Origin: JADCCX01 sp031431475
Lineage (GTDB): Bacteria > Pseudomonadota > Alphaproteobacteria > Rhizobiales > Beijerinckiaceae
Direction of reading: 5' to 3'
NCBI GenBank assembly: GCA_031431475.1
Contig: JANPDL010000008.1
Coordinates: 18,277-82,276 of the forward strand
Length of the DNA: 64,000 bases
In this document: piece after piece, positions 1 to 7,568 of the stretch
Position numbering within the stretch: the stretch's first letter is position 1
How the letters are laid out: the number at the start of each line of letters is the position of its first letter
Translations under genes and position numbers: made by a program
Notes under the pieces: generated by a model
Database searches by the model: none
What the model was told of the DNA's origin: nothing
Seen by the model: the letters and a program-made list of their open reading frames with translations, nothing else

Positions 1-518
1 TGCCTGGCGCGATTGTCCGCCATTCCGCCTTCATCGACAAGAACGTGATCCTCATGCCGTCCTTCGTCAATGTCGGGGCGCGCGTGGGCGAAGGCACCAT
101 GGTCGATACCTGGGTCACGGTCGGCTCCTGCGCCCAGATCGGCAAGAATATCCACCTCTCAGGCGGCGTCGGCATCGGCGGCGTTCTGGAACCGTTGCAG
201 GCCAATCCCACGATCATCGAGGACAATTGCTTCGTCGGCGCGCGCTCCGAGGTGGTGGAAGGCGTCATCGTCGGGGAAGGTTCCGTGATCTCCATGGGCG
301 TCTTCATCTCGGCCTCCACCAAGATCATCGACCGGGCCACGGGCGAAGTGCACGTCGGCTATGTGCCGCCGTATTCTGTGGTGGTATCCGGATCGCTGCC
401 GGGCAAGCCCTACGCCGACGGAAGCCCGTCGCCGTCGCTCTATTGCGCCGTCATCGTCAAGACGGTGGATGCACAGACCCGGTCGAAGACGGCAATCAAT
501 GATCTGCTGAGGGATTGA
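1..518 (+). CDS. dapD: 2,3,4,5-tetrahydropyridine-2,6-dicarboxylate N-succinyltransferase, 3' part
   Basis: DapD succinylates tetrahydrodipicolinate in the succinylase branch of lysine and diaminopimelate synthesis. Only the C-terminal portion is present; the reading frame is open from base 3 at the window edge, so the start lies outside. The visible part is the left-handed beta-helix (hexapeptide repeat) region, with motifs such as MPSFVNVGARVGEGTMVDTW, GSCAQIGKN and GGVGIGGVLEPLQA that are diagnostic for DapD. The gene ends with the usual short C-terminal extension (SKTAINDLLRD). The family is certain; the N-terminal domain cannot be judged here. Confidence 0.95.
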   Translation, partial: PGAIVRHSAFIDKNVILMPSFVNVGARVGEGTMVDTWVTVGSCAQIGKNIHLSGGVGIGGVLEPLQANPTIIEDNCFVGARSEVVEGVIVGEGSVISMGVFISASTKIIDRATGEVHVGYVPPYSVVVSGSLPGKPYADGSPSPSLYCAVIVKTVDAQTRSKTAINDLLRD

Positions 519-570
519 TCCTCATTTTGCCGCAAATCAGCTATTGATTCCACGTTTCCCCTGGGGATCA

Positions 571-897
571 ATGCGCGAGCAGCTTCATCTTTATGTTCCA
601 TCCATAGTCGGCGCGGTCATAGCCCTCGCTCTCTTGGTTGTCCTCACGCGCGCCATGGCGGCGCGTGGCAGGAGCCGCTGGCGGCCTGTGCTGCTGTGCC
701 TGCCTCTTCTGCTGGTTGCTGTCGGCTATGGCCTGTTCTGGTTCGGGTTCTTCTCGTCCCCTGCGACGGCGGTGCAACTGCATGCTCTGCGCCTGACCAT
801 CCAGCATTTTGCCGGACCTTTCCTGCCATGGATCGGCGCGGTCTGGCTTGCCTCGAGCGTCGGGCTGCTGGCACCGCTGTTGCGCAAGGGGGACTGA
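571..897 (+). CDS. Small integral membrane protein, function unknown
   Basis: A 108-residue protein with three likely membrane segments (about residues 10-26, 39-58 and 83-101) separated by short basic loops such as ARGRSRWR. I do not recognise a family. I chose the ATG at 571 because GGGGA sits five bases upstream; a TTG nine codons earlier (544) keeps the frame open but lacks a ribosome site. It follows dapD by about 50 bases and precedes the TPP riboswitch, so it is probably transcribed with dapD or on its own. The reading frame and membrane segments are visible; any role is unknown. Confidence 0.6.
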   Translation: MREQLHLYVPSIVGAVIALALLVVLTRAMAARGRSRWRPVLLCLPLLLVAVGYGLFWFGFFSSPATAVQLHALRLTIQHFAGPFLPWIGAVWLASSVGLLAPLLRKGD

Positions 898-957
898 GGC
901 GTTTCGCCCCCCTTCTTCCCTTGCCGCGCCCCGCCTTCCCCGTTATATCAATAACAT

Positions 958-1066
958 CTCGTCGGGGTGCCCGGAGGCTTTCGAGCCAGGCTGAGAGATG
1001 TTGAGGCGCAAGCCTTACCGTTAACCCGCCGAACCTGATCCGGGTCATGCCGGCGGAGGAATCGAG
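958..1066 (+). promoter_or_regulatory. TPP (THI-box) riboswitch
   Basis: The conserved TPP aptamer elements are present in order: GGGGTGCC at 964-971, GGCTGAGA at 989-996, and the pyrophosphate-side core CCGAACCTGATCCGGGT at 1029-1045 followed by CATGCCGGCG. A short P1 can form between CTCG (958-961) and CGAG (1063-1066), directly before the ATG at 1067. The ribosome site GGAGGA (1055-1060) lies within the aptamer's 3' side, so control is most likely by hiding the ribosome site when TPP is bound. It ties the downstream transporter to thiamine or its pyrimidine precursor. Confidence 0.95.
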
Positions 1067-1921
1067 ATGAGTCTGGCTCTTGAGGGCCGCAGCGCGAGCC
1101 GCTCGCAATTTCCTGTTCTGTCGGCCCAATCGCTGGCGGCTTTCACCGTATCAGCCGTTCGAACCGTGTTCAAACCGCAGGTCGTGGCACTTCTGGGCGC
1201 AGGGTTGCTGTGGGAGGGCGCGGTGCGCTTCTTCCAGTTACCCCTTTGGTACCTGCCAGCCCCTAGCCATATTGCGGTGACGGTGGTGAAGAACCTTCAT
1301 CTGATCCTGCCGAACGCAGGCGTGACGGCGCTGGAAACGATTCTTGGCCTGATCATCGGCGTTGCCATCGGCATGGCCCTGGCGCTGGGCATGGGGGCCT
1401 CGCGCTGGCTGGCGCAGGCGCTTTCACCTCTCGCCGTGGTCAGCCAGGCCATTCCGTTCATTGCGCTGGCCCCCCTGATGATGATCTGGTTCGGATTTGG
1501 CATCACGTCCAAGATCGCCATGGCCGCGATCACCATTTTCTTCTCGGTCACCGCCGCTTTCTACGAGGGACTGCGCCGTGCCGACGAAAATCTGATCGAT
1601 CTGGCAAAACTTTACGGCGCGTCGCCGTGGCAGATCCTGTTCAACATCCGGGTTCCCGCCGCGCTGCCGCATCTGTGTGCCGGGCTGAAGCTGGCGGCCG
1701 CCTATGCGCCGCTCGGTGCCATCGCGGGCGAATGGGTGGGCTCGGATGGCGGCCTTGGCATCATGATGACCTATCACAACGCCCGCATGCAGACCGATAT
1801 GGTCTTTGCAGCCATGGTGGTGCTGATCGTGTTCTGCCTCGCAACATGGCTGCTGATGTCGCTACTGACGCGCCATCTCCTGCGCAACTTTCCAGACACG
1901 CTGAACCAGCCCAGGTCCTGA
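1067..1921 (+). CDS. thiX: ABC transporter permease, thiamine-precursor type (ThiX-like)
   Basis: A 284-residue inner-membrane permease of the nitrate/sulfonate/taurine type (BPD family) with about six membrane segments and the EAA-type loop around DLAKLYGASPWQ (about residues 178-190) that docks the ATPase. Family knowledge plus the TPP riboswitch immediately upstream point to uptake of a thiamine precursor such as HMP or a formylaminopyrimidine (ThiXYZ). The substrate-binding partner follows 70 bases downstream. No ThiZ ATPase gene lies in the window, which is unusual. The last codons and the stop lie inside a 17-bp tandem duplication, so the C-terminus has probably drifted recently. Confidence 0.85.
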   Translation: MSLALEGRSASRSQFPVLSAQSLAAFTVSAVRTVFKPQVVALLGAGLLWEGAVRFFQLPLWYLPAPSHIAVTVVKNLHLILPNAGVTALETILGLIIGVAIGMALALGMGASRWLAQALSPLAVVSQAIPFIALAPLMMIWFGFGITSKIAMAAITIFFSVTAAFYEGLRRADENLIDLAKLYGASPWQILFNIRVPAALPHLCAGLKLAAAYAPLGAIAGEWVGSDGGLGIMMTYHNARMQTDMVFAAMVVLIVFCLATWLLMSLLTRHLLRNFPDTLNQPRS

Positions 1922-1946
1922 ACCAGCCCAGGTCCTGAACCAGCAG
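1901..1946. repeat. 17-bp tandem direct repeat spanning the thiX stop codon
   Basis: CTGAACCAGCCCAGGTC occurs at 1901-1917 and exactly again at 1918-1934, followed by a third partial unit CTGAACCAGC at 1935. The thiX stop (TGA, 1919-1921) lies within the second unit, so the duplication sets the C-terminal residues NQPRS. Because the unit is not a multiple of three, unit loss or gain would shift the end of the protein. Confidence 0.9.
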
Positions 1947-1991
1947 CTTTTCTGAGTTTTCTCCCTAACCGCCAAACCACAAGGAGGTCTG

Positions 1992-2939
1992 ATGACCCGC
2001 CGTTTCTTCACCGCTCTGCTGACCGCATTCGCTTTGCTCGCTGCGCACCCCGCCACCGCGCAGCAACCGGACAAGCTGGTGCTGCTGCTCGACTGGTTCG
2101 TGAACCCGGACCATGCGCCGATCATCATCGCCAAGGAGCGCGGGCTCTTCGCCAAGCGTGGCCTCGATGTGCAGATCGTGGAGCCTTCCGATCCCTCCGC
2201 TCCGCCACGCCTCATCGCCGCCGGGCAAGGCGATATCGCGATCAGTTATCAGCCAAGCTTCACCCGCGCCGTGAAACAGGGGATACCGGTGATCCGCAAC
2301 GGCACGCTGATCGCCACGCCGCTCAACACGCTCACCGTGTTGGCCGATGGCCCAATCAAGACGCTGGCCGATCTCCGGGGCAAGACCATCGGCTACTCCG
2401 GCTCTGGTATTCATGACATGATGCTCAAGACCATGCTGAAAAGCGTGGGCATGACCGAAGCCGACGTGAAGCTGGTGAATGTCAATTTTGCACTGACCAT
2501 TGCTCTCATTTCTGGCCGGGCCGATGCCATCATCGGTGGGTTCCGCAATTTCGAGGGCACCGAGATCGAACTCGCGGGCAAGAAGCCCAAGATGTTCTTC
2601 CCCGAGGACCACGGCGTCCCAGCCTATGATGAACTGATCTACATCGTGAAGCAGGACCGTTTCGGTGATGCGAAATTCGACCGTTTCTTCGCGGCCATCG
2701 AGGAAGCAACGATGGCGATGCTGAACGATCCGCAAGGCACATGGGCGACTTTCGTGAAGGCTCATCCCAAGGTGGATGATGCCCTTAACAGGCGGGCCTG
2801 GACCGACACTTTGCCGCGTTTCCAGGCCTCGCCGAAGGCTGTCGATCCAGATCGCTATCTTGCGGTGGCCGAGTTCATGCGGCAGGCTGGTGTCATCGAC
2901 AAGGTCGAGCCTATCGAGCGCTACATCGGCAAGCGTTGA
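1992..2939 (+). CDS. thiY: ABC transporter substrate-binding protein, ThiY/NMT1-like
   Basis: A 315-residue periplasmic binding protein of the NMT1/THI5-like family. The N-terminus is a clear signal peptide (basic MTRR, hydrophobic core, cleavage near ATAQQ at about residue 23). The mature protein starts with KLVLLLDWFVNPDHAPIII, the typical opening of HMP- and FAMP-binding ThiY proteins. The ribosome site AAGGAGG lies eight bases before the ATG. Together with the riboswitch and the ThiX permease this is a thiamine-precursor importer; the exact ligand (HMP, FAMP or thiamine) cannot be read from sequence alone. Confidence 0.85.
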   Translation: MTRRFFTALLTAFALLAAHPATAQQPDKLVLLLDWFVNPDHAPIIIAKERGLFAKRGLDVQIVEPSDPSAPPRLIAAGQGDIAISYQPSFTRAVKQGIPVIRNGTLIATPLNTLTVLADGPIKTLADLRGKTIGYSGSGIHDMMLKTMLKSVGMTEADVKLVNVNFALTIALISGRADAIIGGFRNFEGTEIELAGKKPKMFFPEDHGVPAYDELIYIVKQDRFGDAKFDRFFAAIEEATMAMLNDPQGTWATFVKAHPKVDDALNRRAWTDTLPRFQASPKAVDPDRYLAVAEFMRQAGVIDKVEPIERYIGKR

Positions 2940-2968
2940 GGGGCTGCGGCTTTCTCTCCGGAGGCCGC

Positions 2969-4015
2969 ATGCATCTCTTTTTCGACACAACCCAGCTCCG
3001 TCACCAGCCGAAACAGTTCATGGTGGCGGGGCAGGTGGCAGCCCCGCTGGAAAACCCCGACCGGGTGACAGTGCTGTTGGCGAAGCTCAAGGCGGCAGAT
3101 CTCAGCCTTGTTGCCCCCGGCGATCACGGCATGGCAGCGATCCGCGCCGTGCATGATGCGGATTATCTGAGCTTCCTGCAGACGGCCTATGCGGAATGGC
3201 GCAAGTTCCCCAATGCCGGACCCGAGGTCTGGCCCAATATCCATCCGTATCGCGGAACCGGCGCTGATCTAGACCGCAAGGGACCGCCGAAGGGCGGTAT
3301 CATCGGGCAGGTCGGCTGGTACATCGGCGACATGGCGGTGGCGATGGGGGAGGGCAGCTGGGACGCAGCGTATGCTTCGGCGCAGTCCGCGATTGCAGCG
3401 GCAACCGCTGTTCTCACGGGACATGATGCAGCCTTTGGCCTCTGCCGCCCGCCCGGCCATCATGCCTACAGGGACCGCGCCTGCGGCTTCTGTTTCCTCA
3501 ACAATGCAGCCATAGCGGCAGAAGTCTTGCGCCAGAAATTCGCCAAGGTGGCGATCCTCGATTTCGACACGCATCACGGCGATGGCACGCAGGCAATCTT
3601 CTATGACCGGGCCGATGTGCTGGTGGCCTCAACGCATACCGACCCCACCAGCTATTATCCTTATTACTCCGGCTTTGCGGATGAAACAGGACGGGGCGCG
3701 GGCGAAGGTGCCAACCTGAATCTGCCGCTCCCGCCTGGCGCGGATGATGCGGCCTATGCTGCGGCCTGCCAGAAACTTGCCGATACCGCCCGCGCTTTCG
3801 GGGCTGAGGCTATCGTGCTCTCCGCTGGCTGGGATGCCCATCATAAGGATCCGCTGTCGAAGCTGGCGGTGACAACAGTCGCTTTCAAGACAATCGGCGC
3901 CATTTTCGGCCAGTTGAAGCTGCCAACTGTAATCTTGCAGGAAGGTGGCTACTCGCTTGAGGCTGCGGGAGAAGCAGCTCCCGCCTTCATCAGCGCTTTC
4001 CGTCAGGAGCGCTGA
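2969..4015 (+). CDS. Histone deacetylase-fold amidohydrolase (acetylpolyamine amidohydrolase-like)
   Basis: A 348-residue zinc hydrolase of the arginase/deacetylase superfamily. Catalytic features are intact: the His pair in RPPGHHAY (His164, His165), the metal ligands in LDFDTHHGDGT (Asp200, His202) and in AGWDAHH (Asp289), and the GGY near residue 331. The bacterial relatives deacetylate acetylpolyamines or other small amides. I chose the ATG at 2969 because GGAGG precedes it by a few bases; the frame opens a little earlier. It starts 29 bases after thiY and so is probably in the riboswitch-controlled unit, which raises the question of an amide substrate linked to thiamine salvage. Confidence 0.88.
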   Translation: MHLFFDTTQLRHQPKQFMVAGQVAAPLENPDRVTVLLAKLKAADLSLVAPGDHGMAAIRAVHDADYLSFLQTAYAEWRKFPNAGPEVWPNIHPYRGTGADLDRKGPPKGGIIGQVGWYIGDMAVAMGEGSWDAAYASAQSAIAAATAVLTGHDAAFGLCRPPGHHAYRDRACGFCFLNNAAIAAEVLRQKFAKVAILDFDTHHGDGTQAIFYDRADVLVASTHTDPTSYYPYYSGFADETGRGAGEGANLNLPLPPGADDAAYAAACQKLADTARAFGAEAIVLSAGWDAHHKDPLSKLAVTTVAFKTIGAIFGQLKLPTVILQEGGYSLEAAGEAAPAFISAFRQER

Positions 4016-4018
4016 AAC

Positions 4019-4063
4019 AGCCCGATTGGTCGCATCCCGGCATACGCTCTCTTTCGGGCTTTA
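4019..4063 (+). terminator. Possible intrinsic terminator after the deacetylase gene
   Basis: AGCCCGA (4019-4025) is an exact reverse complement of TCGGGCT (4054-4060), followed by a short TT run. The loop is long (about 28 bases) and the T tract is weak, so this is only a candidate end of the thi transcript. Confidence 0.4.
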
Positions 4064-4095
4064 CCGGTATGGTTAACAAGTCGTAAACAGGACGG

Positions 4096-4602
4096 ATGAG
4101 CACAAGGACGATCCGAATCCGGACCGCCGCCGCCGCCGACGCAGCGGGCGTGGCTGGCGTGCATGATGCGGCCTGGATGGAGGCTTATCGCGGCATCATC
4201 CCCGGTGCGCATCTCGAGCGCATGGTGCAGCGACGCGGCACAAGCTGGTGGGCCCATGCCATCGCCAAAGGCAGCCGCATCGCGGTGCTGGATTTCAACG
4301 ATACCATAGCGGGTTATGCCAGCTATGGCCGCAACCGGGCAGTGTCGCTGCCCTATCGGGGCGAAATCTTCGAGATTTACCTGCTGCCCGAATTTCAGGG
4401 CGTTGGTTTTGGGCACCGGTTGTTTTCTGCCGCGCAACGCGAACTGGCAAGCCACGGTCTGGCATCGTTGGTGGTGTGGTCGCTGGCGGAGAATGAGCGC
4501 GCTATCCAGTTTTACGAGAAACTGGGTGGCCTGATGGTGGGTCGCGCGCATGAGAATTTCGGAGATGTCTCGCGCGAGAGACTGGCTTTCGGCTGGCGAT
4601 AA
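4096..4602 (+). CDS. GNAT family N-acetyltransferase
   Basis: A 168-residue acetyl-CoA-dependent acetyltransferase. Motif A is visible as EIYLLPEFQGVGFGHRLF (about residues 94-111), with the Q-x-x-G-x-G loop that binds the CoA pyrophosphate, and motif B as NERAIQFYEKLGG (about 135-147). The N-terminus RIRTAAAADAAGVAGVHDAAW is typical of RimI-like small-molecule acetyltransferases. It stands alone between the deacetylase gene and a small membrane protein; the substrate is unknown. Confidence 0.85.
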   Translation: MSTRTIRIRTAAAADAAGVAGVHDAAWMEAYRGIIPGAHLERMVQRRGTSWWAHAIAKGSRIAVLDFNDTIAGYASYGRNRAVSLPYRGEIFEIYLLPEFQGVGFGHRLFSAAQRELASHGLASLVVWSLAENERAIQFYEKLGGLMVGRAHENFGDVSRERLAFGWR

Positions 4603-4759
4603 GGGCCTTGGCCCATCATTGCGACAAGCCGGTGTGATGGTCCTGGTGTTTGCATGAGAGCAATTTGATAGCCGCAATAACCAATCCTTCAAGGGTTTGC
4701 GGCAAAGTTCAGAGTAGCCGCAGTGGCAACCCTCCGTTACGGCAACAGGTCAGGCCATC

Positions 4760-5065
4760 ATGTGGAAACTCGTCGGGCTTTCGCATCTCAGTACGAATGA
4801 ACAGCTTCTCATTGCTCTGGTAACGATTTGCGCAGCGCTGATCGTCGGCTGGATCATGGACATGATCATGGGTCCGACTGGTTTCGGGCTTTTCGGCAAT
4901 GCGATTGTCGCCTTCGTCGGGATCGTGGTCGGTGTCTGGGTTTACCATAATTATGTAGGCAGCATGAAATCACCCGACACCACCAGGATGATGGGCACAA
5001 TCATCGCCTCGGTGATGCTGCATCTGGTGATGTGTTCAGTGCTGCGGCGTGTGCTGAGGCTGTAA
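4760..5065 (+). CDS. Small membrane protein, transglycosylase-associated (GlsB/YeaQ)-like
   Basis: A 101-residue protein with three predicted membrane helices. The central part (GWIMDMIMGPTGFGLFGNAI, then VAFVGIVVGVWVY) resembles the GWxxxxxxxxxGFGLxGN-I-GxVGAxxGG pattern of the transglycosylase-associated YeaQ/YmgE/GlsB family, but it is longer at both ends, so I offer the family as likely rather than certain. It lies 4 bases from the convergent leuB stop. Members are often stress-induced inner-membrane proteins with no settled biochemical role. Confidence 0.6.
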   Translation: MWKLVGLSHLSTNEQLLIALVTICAALIVGWIMDMIMGPTGFGLFGNAIVAFVGIVVGVWVYHNYVGSMKSPDTTRMMGTIIASVMLHLVMCSVLRRVLRL

Positions 5066-5068
5066 CCC

Positions 5069-6178
5069 TCAGTTCAGCTTCCCCAGTGCCTTCACCACGG
5101 CATCGCCCATATCGGTCGTGCTGACCGCGTTCTGACCCTTGGCCGCGATATCAGCCGTACGGATGCCATCGGCCAGCACATTGGCCATGGCCTTGTCCAG
5201 CAGGTCAGCGGCTTCGATGAGGCCGAAGGAATAGCGCAAAGCCATGCCAAACGAGCCGATCATCGCCAGTGGATTGGCCATGCCCTTGCCCGCGATATCG
5301 GGCGCGGAGCCATGCACGGGCTCATACAGCGCCTTGCGCTTGCCGGTCTTCGCGTCGGGAGCGCCAAGCGAAGCGGATGGAAGCATGCCCAGCGACCCCG
5401 TCAGCATCGCCGCGATATCGGACAGCATGTCGCCGAAGAGATTATCGCAGACGATGACATCATATTGCTTGGGCCAGCGCACGAGCTGCATGCCGCAGGA
5501 ATCCGCTAGGTGATGGTCGAGTTCCACGTCCCTGTATTCGCGCTGGTGGACATCGGTGACCACCTTCTTCCACAGCACACCGGACTTCATCACATTGTGC
5601 TTCTCCGATGATGTCACCTTGTTGCGGCGCACCTTCGCCAGATCAAATGCAACGCGAGCGATGCGCTCGATCTCGTGGGTCGTATAGACCTGCGTGTCGA
5701 CCGCGCGCTGCTCGCCGTTCTCAAGCGTTACGATCTCCTTCGGCTCGCCGAAATAGACGCCGCCCGTCAGTTCGCGCACGATCATGATGTCGAGACCCTC
5801 GATGACCTCGGGCTTGAGTGACGAGGCGGAGGCGAGCGCGGGATAGCACACGGCAGGGCGCAGGTTGGCGAAAAGCTGCATCTCCTTGCGCAGCCGCAGC
5901 AGGCCGGCCTCGGGCCGCGCGTTGTAAGGCACATCCGCCCATTTCGGCCCACCCACAGCTCCGAACAGCACGGCATCCGCCGCCTGTGCACGGGCCATGG
6001 CGGCATCGCTGATCGCCACCTTGTGCGCATCATAGGCCGCACCGCCCACCAGATCTGTCTCGGAGTTGAAGGAGGCGATACCGGCTTTGCCAAACCACGC
6101 CGCGACTTTCTCGACTTCCCTCGCCACCTCGGGCCCAATGCCATCGCCGGGCAGGAGAAGGATGTTATGCGTCGCCAT
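5069..6178 (-). CDS. leuB: 3-isopropylmalate dehydrogenase
   Basis: LeuB oxidatively decarboxylates 3-isopropylmalate to 2-oxoisocaproate with NAD+ in leucine synthesis. The 369-residue length is normal. The N-terminal GDGIGPEV (residues 11-18), the metal- and substrate-binding CDNLFGDMLSDIAAM (from residue 244) and the NAD-binding EPVHGSAPDIAGKG (about 286-299) are all intact. The ATG at 6178 gives the standard MATHNILLLPGDG start. It is monocistronic here; leuA, leuC and leuD are not in the window. The region upstream holds one copy of a 91-nt repeat. Confidence 0.97.
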   Translation of the reverse strand: MATHNILLLPGDGIGPEVAREVEKVAAWFGKAGIASFNSETDLVGGAAYDAHKVAISDAAMARAQAADAVLFGAVGGPKWADVPYNARPEAGLLRLRKEMQLFANLRPAVCYPALASASSLKPEVIEGLDIMIVRELTGGVYFGEPKEIVTLENGEQRAVDTQVYTTHEIERIARVAFDLAKVRRNKVTSSEKHNVMKSGVLWKKVVTDVHQREYRDVELDHHLADSCGMQLVRWPKQYDVIVCDNLFGDMLSDIAAMLTGSLGMLPSASLGAPDAKTGKRKALYEPVHGSAPDIAGKGMANPLAMIGSFGMALRYSFGLIEAADLLDKAMANVLADGIRTADIAAKGQNAVSTTDMGDAVVKALGKLN

Positions 6179-6265
6179 GGTGTATTATCCATCGGTTAAC
6201 CACGTTTCGCCGTGGCCGCGTCTGGCGGCTTGCCTAAAGCCTCGGAATCACTCGCGCAAGTGCGG

Positions 6266-6356
6266 AGGCTGATTCGTATGCTGTTCGTTCGGGGTTTGGG
6301 TTCGCAAGGTGGGCGAGCCGGTCAGGATGGGACAGGGCGGGGAGGGGGATGTTAGG
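6266..6356. repeat. 91-nt imperfect direct repeat, copy 1
   Basis: This copy and the one at 6733-6823 share AGGCTGATTCGT, then an exact core TTCGTTCGGGGTTTGGGTTC, then GGTCAGGATGG, ACAGGG and GATGTTAGG, with roughly nine mismatches in the last 73 bases. Both copies are 91 bases and in the same orientation. No coding frame is conserved across them. Confidence 0.8.
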
Positions 6357-6461
6357 ATTGTCGCAACCATGTCACGGTGCAGCGCATAAGCACCCTACCG
6401 CTGAATCCAGAGTTTCACGCTGTCCGATGTCAACGGCCGACAGGTTTTCAGGAGATGTGAA

Positions 6462-6695
6462 ATGTCAAAGCTCGTTCGCGGTATTCTCGGCTTGATCGGC
6501 GGCTATGGTGTCGCTGCGACCCTTGGATGGATGGCGATAGTGGCTTTCTCCTCGAACAACCATGACCGAAGTCTTGAAGCCGCCATGACTGCAATTTTCT
6601 TCGCCGGTCCGCTGGGTGCAATCCTGGGCCTCGTCGCAGCGCTCATATGGAAGGGGCCGTCATCCCGTCAGGGTAAAGGTGCAACGCCTCCGTAA
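6462..6695 (+). CDS. Small membrane protein, function unknown
   Basis: A 77-residue protein with two hydrophobic helices (about residues 8-30 and 43-64), a polar linker SSNNHDRS between them and a basic tail. The ATG at 6462 follows AGGAGATGTGAA, a good ribosome site. I do not recognise a family. The gene is bracketed by the two copies of the 91-nt direct repeat (106 bases upstream and 37 bases downstream), which suggests the segment is a unit that has moved or been duplicated around. Confidence 0.6.
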   Translation: MSKLVRGILGLIGGYGVAATLGWMAIVAFSSNNHDRSLEAAMTAIFFAGPLGAILGLVAALIWKGPSSRQGKGATPP

Positions 6696-6732
6696 TGGGA
6701 AACCCGGAAAGACTAGTGCGGATAGCCGGGAA

Positions 6733-6823
6733 AGGCTGATTCGTTGGTGCTTCGTTCGGGGTTTGGGTTCGCGAGGTGGGGGCGCGGGTCAGGATGGCAC
6801 AGGGTGATGAGGGCGATGTTAGG
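6733..6823. repeat. 91-nt imperfect direct repeat, copy 2
   Basis: Second copy of the repeat at 6266-6356, same orientation, about 377 bases downstream. It lies between the small membrane protein gene and the convergent methyltransferase gene. The exact core is at 6751-6770. Confidence 0.8.
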
Positions 6824-6846
6824 GAGTTGGTAGGGGGATGCGGCAA

Positions 6847-7485
6847 TTAAAGCCGCTTGGCCACGAAAAACGGGCGGGTGTCCTTGCCCTTCGACGCATG
6901 GCGGCCGCGTTCGATGATCGCGAATCCGGCATCGACGATCTCGGCCTCCAGCTGGACCGCGGAAAAGAACTCTACATAAGGTGCCTTTTCCACAAGCTGC
7001 ATGAGTGGCAGCGCAAGGCGGGTGACCGGGTTCATGTCGGACAGGCAAGGCGTTTTGGAGATGAACAGGCCACCGGGCTTCAGCATCTGGCGGATTTTGT
7101 ACAGGATCGTTGATCTGCCAGCGGCGAGATGCAGGACACTGAAGCCGAGCACAGCATCGAAGCTGTGATCTGCCGATGGGTCGTCGGCCAGTGTTGATGT
7201 CCGGAATTCAACATTGCGGCACGCACCGGCGATGCCTTTCTCCTGCGCAATAGTGATCATATTCTCGGAAAAGTCCGTCGCCACGAGGCGTGCGACATGT
7301 GGCGCGATCCGCAGCGCGGTTGTGCCTGTGCCGCAGCCGAACTCGAACACCTCGTCGCTGCTCCTCAGGTGGCTGATCGTGCGCTCCAGTGTTTTCTCGT
7401 AGCCCGCCTGATCGGAGATTTTATCGGCTGCATATTTCAGGGCGATCCGATCCCAGAAGCTGGCATCATTGACAATACGGAACAT
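6847..7485 (-). CDS. Class I SAM-dependent methyltransferase
   Basis: A 212-residue methyltransferase. Motif I VFEFGCGTGTTALRI (about residues 45-59), the acidic end of beta-2 in VATDFSENMI, and a post-motif GFSVLHLAAG then LKPGGLFISKTP are all in place for SAM binding. The substrate is unknown; small-molecule or lipid methyltransferases of the UbiE/COQ5 style look like this. The ATG at 7485 is preceded by AAGGAG, whereas the longer frame upstream has no ribosome site and runs into the divergent promoter. It faces a LysR gene 83 bases away, which is the likely regulator. Confidence 0.85.
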   Translation of the reverse strand: MFRIVNDASFWDRIALKYAADKISDQAGYEKTLERTISHLRSSDEVFEFGCGTGTTALRIAPHVARLVATDFSENMITIAQEKGIAGACRNVEFRTSTLADDPSADHSFDAVLGFSVLHLAAGRSTILYKIRQMLKPGGLFISKTPCLSDMNPVTRLALPLMQLVEKAPYVEFFSAVQLEAEIVDAGFAIIERGRHASKGKDTRPFFVAKRL

Positions 7486-7568
7486 TGTGAACTCCTTCGG
7501 GCGGCGATCTAGCATATGCGCAGAAATTGGAAATTGCGGAATTATGCAGTATATATATACAAATATGC

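Noticed and set aside
1965..2990. 341-codon open frame on the minus strand opposite thiY
   Set aside because: It is the antisense of a well-supported thiY gene, has no ribosome site and encodes a His/Arg-rich sequence typical of shadow frames in GC-rich DNA.
6266..6823. The 91-nt repeats considered as CRISPR
   Set aside because: Only two copies, spaced 376 bases, with a gene between; not a repeat-spacer array.
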